Assembly (NCBI GenBank): GCA_027625915.1
Contig: JANTQA010000057.1
Location: 7,750,001-7,814,000 of the forward strand
Length of the DNA: 64,000 bases
Origin: Anaeramoeba flamelloides
Taxonomy: Eukaryota > Metamonada > Anaeramoebidae
Reading direction: 5' to 3'
Positions 60,716 to 64,000 of this stretch are shown piece after piece. Below the pieces are notes generated by a model. That model had not been told where the DNA came from. It did no database searches and saw only the letters and a list, made by a program, of their open reading frames with translations. Positions within the stretch are counted from its first letter, which is position 1. Every line of letters starts with the position of its first letter. A program made the position numbers and the translations under genes.

Positions 60716-62190
60716 TTATTATTATTGTTAGACGGTTCGTTTTTCTTAGAATTTGACTTTTTCATTGCTTTTTTCTTTTGAAGAGACTTGTTTTTCATGG
60801 CCTTTTTTTTCAGAACTTCTTGTCTCTTTTTTTGATAAAAAGTGCCTCTTGGATAATGAGAACTATGCGATCTGTTCACACTTATTCTCTCACACCGGTT
60901 TCTGCATCTTCCTTCTCGGATTTTTAATGCAAGTTTCCTATTTTCTGGCAAGGCCAAAGAAAGATCATAAAAATGTTCATATTTGACACTTTTCTGATTA
61001 CAGTTTGAACATATAATTTTACTTGAAGTCGTCCCTCGAAATAGCGCATCCACAATGGTCAATTTGGGCATACCTAAATCCACGTTTTTTTTTTGTAAAT
61101 TGGGGTTTCTCTTTAGAAGACTTTGACAATGGTGATGTATCTTCTTTTTGTTTTTGTCAAGATTTTCTTTTTCATTTTCATTTTCATTTTCATTTTCTTT
61201 TTCTTTTTCTTTATTTTTTTCTGTTCCCTTCCCCTTTCCATTTTCGTTTCCATTTTCATTTCCTTTTTCTTTTCCGTTCCCATTTCCCTTCCCGTTCCCG
61301 TTCCCGTTTCCATTTCCATTTTCATTTTCATTGCCATTTTCATTTTCTTTTTCATCTTGAACATTTGGAAATTTTTTTTCGGTTCCCAAACACTTCTTGT
61401 TTTCTTTTTCTTTCAAAATAGTGTTGTATCTGTGAGTTTCCTCAACAGAAATTTGATCAAGCAAAAGCCTTAAAAATTCATGAGAGTCATGTTGTTCAAC
61501 CAGCTTAAAGCTCGTAAAAATTTCAACAAAATTGTTATAAAATTCCTTTGGCACATAAAAATTTTTTCCAGATTTCTTGTTCTTTGAATTGGATTGGTAA
61601 TATTCAATAAAAAATTTTCGAACAGATGAAGTTAACAGTCCTTCGTTCTTTCGAAAAGTTACCCTTAATAAAAAATCGATAAACTCTTCGGCAGAAGAGA
61701 TACATTGCATAATAGAATTTAAAAAACAAGTGTTTCCCAAATTCATCATTCCTCTGGCAAATGTTTTAGAATGCTGTGGTGAAGTGTAAAAATCGTAATT
61801 TTGTTTCGAATTCTTTTGGGCACGTTTTTTGTCTGTTTGGATCAGACCTTGGCTGGTTTCTGTTTCTGTTTCTGTTTCTGTTTCTGTTTCTTTTTCATTT
61901 TTTGTTTTGTTGTTTATTTCTATTTCTGTTTTGGTTTTGGTTTTTGTTTTGGTTTCTTTTTCTTTTTCTTGTTTTCCTTCTTGTTTACTTTTATTTTTCA
62001 TTTCATAGTTTTCTTTTCCATTTCCGTTTTCATTTTTGTTTCTTTTTTTTGTGTCTGTTCCATTTCTCTTGGGATTTTGATTTCGACTTTCTTTATCATC
62101 AAAAATTTTTTTTTCTAGTTTTTTTCTTTTTGCCAGATCGTTTTTTGTTTGAATCTTGGTTGGTAATTTCACTTCAACTTTCGTGCTCAT
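59320..62190 (-). CDS. Ubiquitin-specific protease (USP/UCH family)
   Basis: Two minus-strand exons (62190-59745, 59450-59320) join in phase 1+2 to 858 residues, starting at MSTKVEV. The catalytic core is intact: NLGNTCFLNSIMQC (Cys155), HDSHEFLRLLL, and across the splice HSGSLDSGHYIAYI (His817) followed by HWYYCSD (Asp834). Two C-x2-C pairs (CSNCNQ and CPVCTK) fit the structural zinc site of USP fingers. USPs cleave ubiquitin from proteins; the substrate cannot be told from sequence. The N-terminus is Lys/Thr/Glu-rich, and the core is interrupted by long low-complexity inserts: an Glu-Asn/Gly-Asn tract between the Cys box and the first zinc pair, Lys runs, and Ser/Asn-rich sequence before the second pair. 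The core pieces most resemble the USP36/USP42-like group, but this is weak. Confidence 0.9.
61150..61360 (-). repeat. GAAAAT/GGAAAC hexamer repeat coding Glu-Asn and Gly-Asn units in the USP
   Basis: Tandem hexamers such as CATTTT and CGTTCC on the plus strand read as EN, GN and KG pairs in the USP frame. A related hexamer run near 61855-61975 codes Glu-Thr/Lys-Thr pairs. Overlapping long frames on the other five readings are by-products of the repeat. Confidence 0.85.
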
Positions 62191-63248
62191 TAAAGTTGTT
62201 CGCAACCAAGAAGGATAAATTAAAAAAAAAATACAACAAAATTGTATTTTTAATAAAAAATAATTTCGAATAATATGTGGAAAAATTTAATTTTTTTTTT
62301 AAACTTCTTGAGAGTCGTTTGTTAATTCAAAATTCATTGATGGGAGTAAATTTTTTTCATCAACTTTAAAAATTGTTTTACAATTGATGTTTTAAAATTT
62401 AAATTTTGTGGAATTGTTAAGCAACTAATTGAAAAAAAAGGAAATAATTAAGAGAGAATCTACATGCATTTTTTGAGAAATGTCGTAATTTGTTTGATGG
62501 GTCGTCGAGAAAATTTTGTTTTCATCTTATAAAAATGTAATTAAAACGAGAACAGAGTGTTGTTAATTTCAATAAAGATTGCTTTAATTTCATTGTCAGA
62601 GATGAATTTTGCAAAGTACTTGGTATTTCTCCAATAAAATTTTAGAAATTTTTGCTTTTGAAACAAAAGTATGTTATTTAATTTAAAGGTGTAAAACTTT
62701 CACAGTTCATCACAACCCTTCGATTGGTGTCCCAGTAAAATTAGAATTTTTCTGATTTAGTCTATTTGAGTGGTTTACAGTGTTGCATTTTTATGCAAAA
62801 ATATTTTTATTCTTTTTATCTATTTCCTATTATTTTGTCTCTTAACAATTTGAAAATCAATTTGAATGAGAAACGATGAGATCTTTTGAGTCATATAAAT
62901 AGTCTGAAATATAGGGCAAAGATTATTTATTTAAAACCTTTAATCTAATCTAGCTTTTTTTCTCTATCTCGTATTTTGAAGTGTTAATACTGTTAAAAAA
63001 AAAATGAGAAATCATCCAAAAGATAATCTGGAAAGAAAACCATCAAACCAGGTTTTATTTTATAACATTGTAAAAAGATTAAAAGCAAAGTTACAAATAA
63101 AAATTCAATAAAATTCTTTCGCAAACCAAAAATAATTTAGTTTTTTTGATCCAATCTCTAATTATTTTTAGCAAACGAGTCAAGTCACCATTTTTGTCCC
63201 TTTCAAGAAAATTTGAGATATTTCCAAGAAAAGCCTTTTCAAAGAACA
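62191..63248. other. Upstream region of the USP gene
   Basis: AT-rich with no gene or repeat recognised. It should contain the USP promoter; no element can be assigned. Confidence 0.4.
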
Positions 63249-63457
63249 TTACAATTTGATCCATAACCCTTTTTTTTGTGTATTATTATTTTTCAAAAAG
63301 GATTTAAATGTTGTTTTGGAAATTTTGAAGAATAATTGTTTTTCTAATTTTAATAATGTGGGTGTTTGAAATAATTGAGATTTTTTATTTAGGTTTTGAA
63401 GATCTACGATTGGTATAGTGTAGTGTTTGGTTTTTGATTTTCTTGGTTCCTTTAATT
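63249..63457 (-). CDS. Possible terminal exon of a small unknown gene
   Basis: A minus-strand frame begins after a TTTTCAG acceptor and reads (x)LKEPRKSKTKHYTIPIVDLQ ... FQTPTLLKLEKQLFFK ... to a stop at 63249. The composition (balanced Lys, Pro, Thr, Leu, no homopolymers) looks more coding than the flanks. No ATG or upstream exon was found and no family is recognised; it could be chance. Confidence 0.25.
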
Positions 63458-64000
63458 CTGAAAACGACAATTTTTAGAAAAAAAAACAGTACTTGATAAT
63501 GAGAAAAAGGAAAAGTTATTAAAAAATTTATTTTCTTTTTTAGCTTTGAAGTTTTTTTGATTTTTTTAAAAAGAGTATTTGACAAAACAAAGGCTGACCA
63601 ATTGAAGGGGTTTAAATTTTAGAGTTCATTATTTTTGTTGAAAAACAAAATATATAATTATTGTACTATTTTTAATAAAACAAAACAAATTAAAGTATTA
63701 GAGTCGGCCAAGGAGAAACCTAAATTTAAAATATGTTGTTATTGGGTGTAAATCACAATAGTTCGCCAAGGTTCAAATGTCTAAAAAAAATCAGATTAGT
63801 AAATTGTAATCTTAAAAGTTGATCTCATCAATTAAAAATGATACTTGTATTAAAAAAAAACCCAACAATTTCAGAAAAAAAATTGCATTTCACCACAAAT
63901 TTAAAGGTGGACTTATCAATATCCAGACTCCAAAGTTACAAAATATCTTTCTGAAATTTGTTGTGAAATGTAGCATAATTGCTGAAAACTTTGATTTTTT
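63458..64000. other. Right-edge AT-rich region
   Basis: Nothing recognised: no long frame, repeat match or splice-supported exon. Confidence 0.4.

Noticed and set aside
61113-61473. Several long Phe-rich and Lys/Glu-rich frames around the USP repeat
   Set aside because: They are by-products of the hexamer repeat in other frames; only the minus-strand USP frame carries catalytic motifs.
1-64000. Bacterial-type features such as operons, ribosome binding sites and CRISPR arrays
   Set aside because: Genes have GT-AG introns, eukaryotic-only families and large spacing; no regularly spaced repeat array is present.
1-64000. tRNA or rRNA genes
   Set aside because: No GC-richer block with cloverleaf or rRNA-like sequence was recognised by eye; a covariance-model scan would be needed to exclude them.

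Overview
The window looks like nuclear DNA from an AT-rich, intron-bearing, single-celled eukaryote. GT-AG introns are abundant, and the proteins carry long Asn, Lys, Glu-Asn and Gly-Asn tracts. The gene set is free-living and amoeboid in flavour: Ras, MOB, a RhoGEF with Kelch repeats, an AMPK-related kinase, a USP, the 9-1-1 subunit Rad1, a GINS subunit and ribosomal protein eS10. An Anaeramoeba-like or amoebozoan-like protist is my best guess from this style, but nothing in the window proves it.

I support eight genes, most of them rebuilt from several exons by matching splice phase and domain homology. (1) A decayed MOB kinase-activator gene on the minus strand, running off the left edge. 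(2) A Ras GTPase on the plus strand (9205-12815), first exon not found. (3) An intronless GINS Psf3 gene with a PHD finger embedded in it, minus strand (14958-16031). (4) An 8-exon, 985-residue IQ-DH-PH-Kelch RhoGEF, minus strand (21007-32274). (5) A 5-exon BRSK/SAD-type kinase, minus strand (36270-41927). (6) A 3-exon eS10 with an RG-rich tail, minus strand (48343-49317). (7) A 2-exon Rad1, plus strand (55505-56724). (8) A 2-exon ubiquitin-specific protease, minus strand (59320-62190). A weak exon candidate lies at 63249-63457.

The rest is AT-rich DNA crowded with interspersed repeats. They include palindromic MITE-like elements of several families: TTAA-flanked, TA-flanked with CAGT-type ends, TA-flanked with CACTACAAGG ends, and GACTCA-ended. 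There are also 5'-truncated LINE 3' ends and diverged repeat pairs of unknown kind. Introns fall into two classes: 13 short ones (104-463 nt) and 5 long ones (1.4-5.9 kb). Every long intron carries repeats that occur elsewhere in the window, so intron growth by transposon insertion is the dominant structural theme.

The strongest new-looking biology is the Psf3-PHD protein. It puts an ING-like PHD finger with an intact predicted H3K4me3 cage inside a subunit of the replicative CMG helicase. Rad1, which belongs to the DNA-damage checkpoint clamp, lies 40 kb away and has no evident operon-like link. The signalling genes (Ras, MOB, RhoGEF, BRSK-like kinase) fit an actively moving, polarised cell, but nothing in the sequence shows that they act together.
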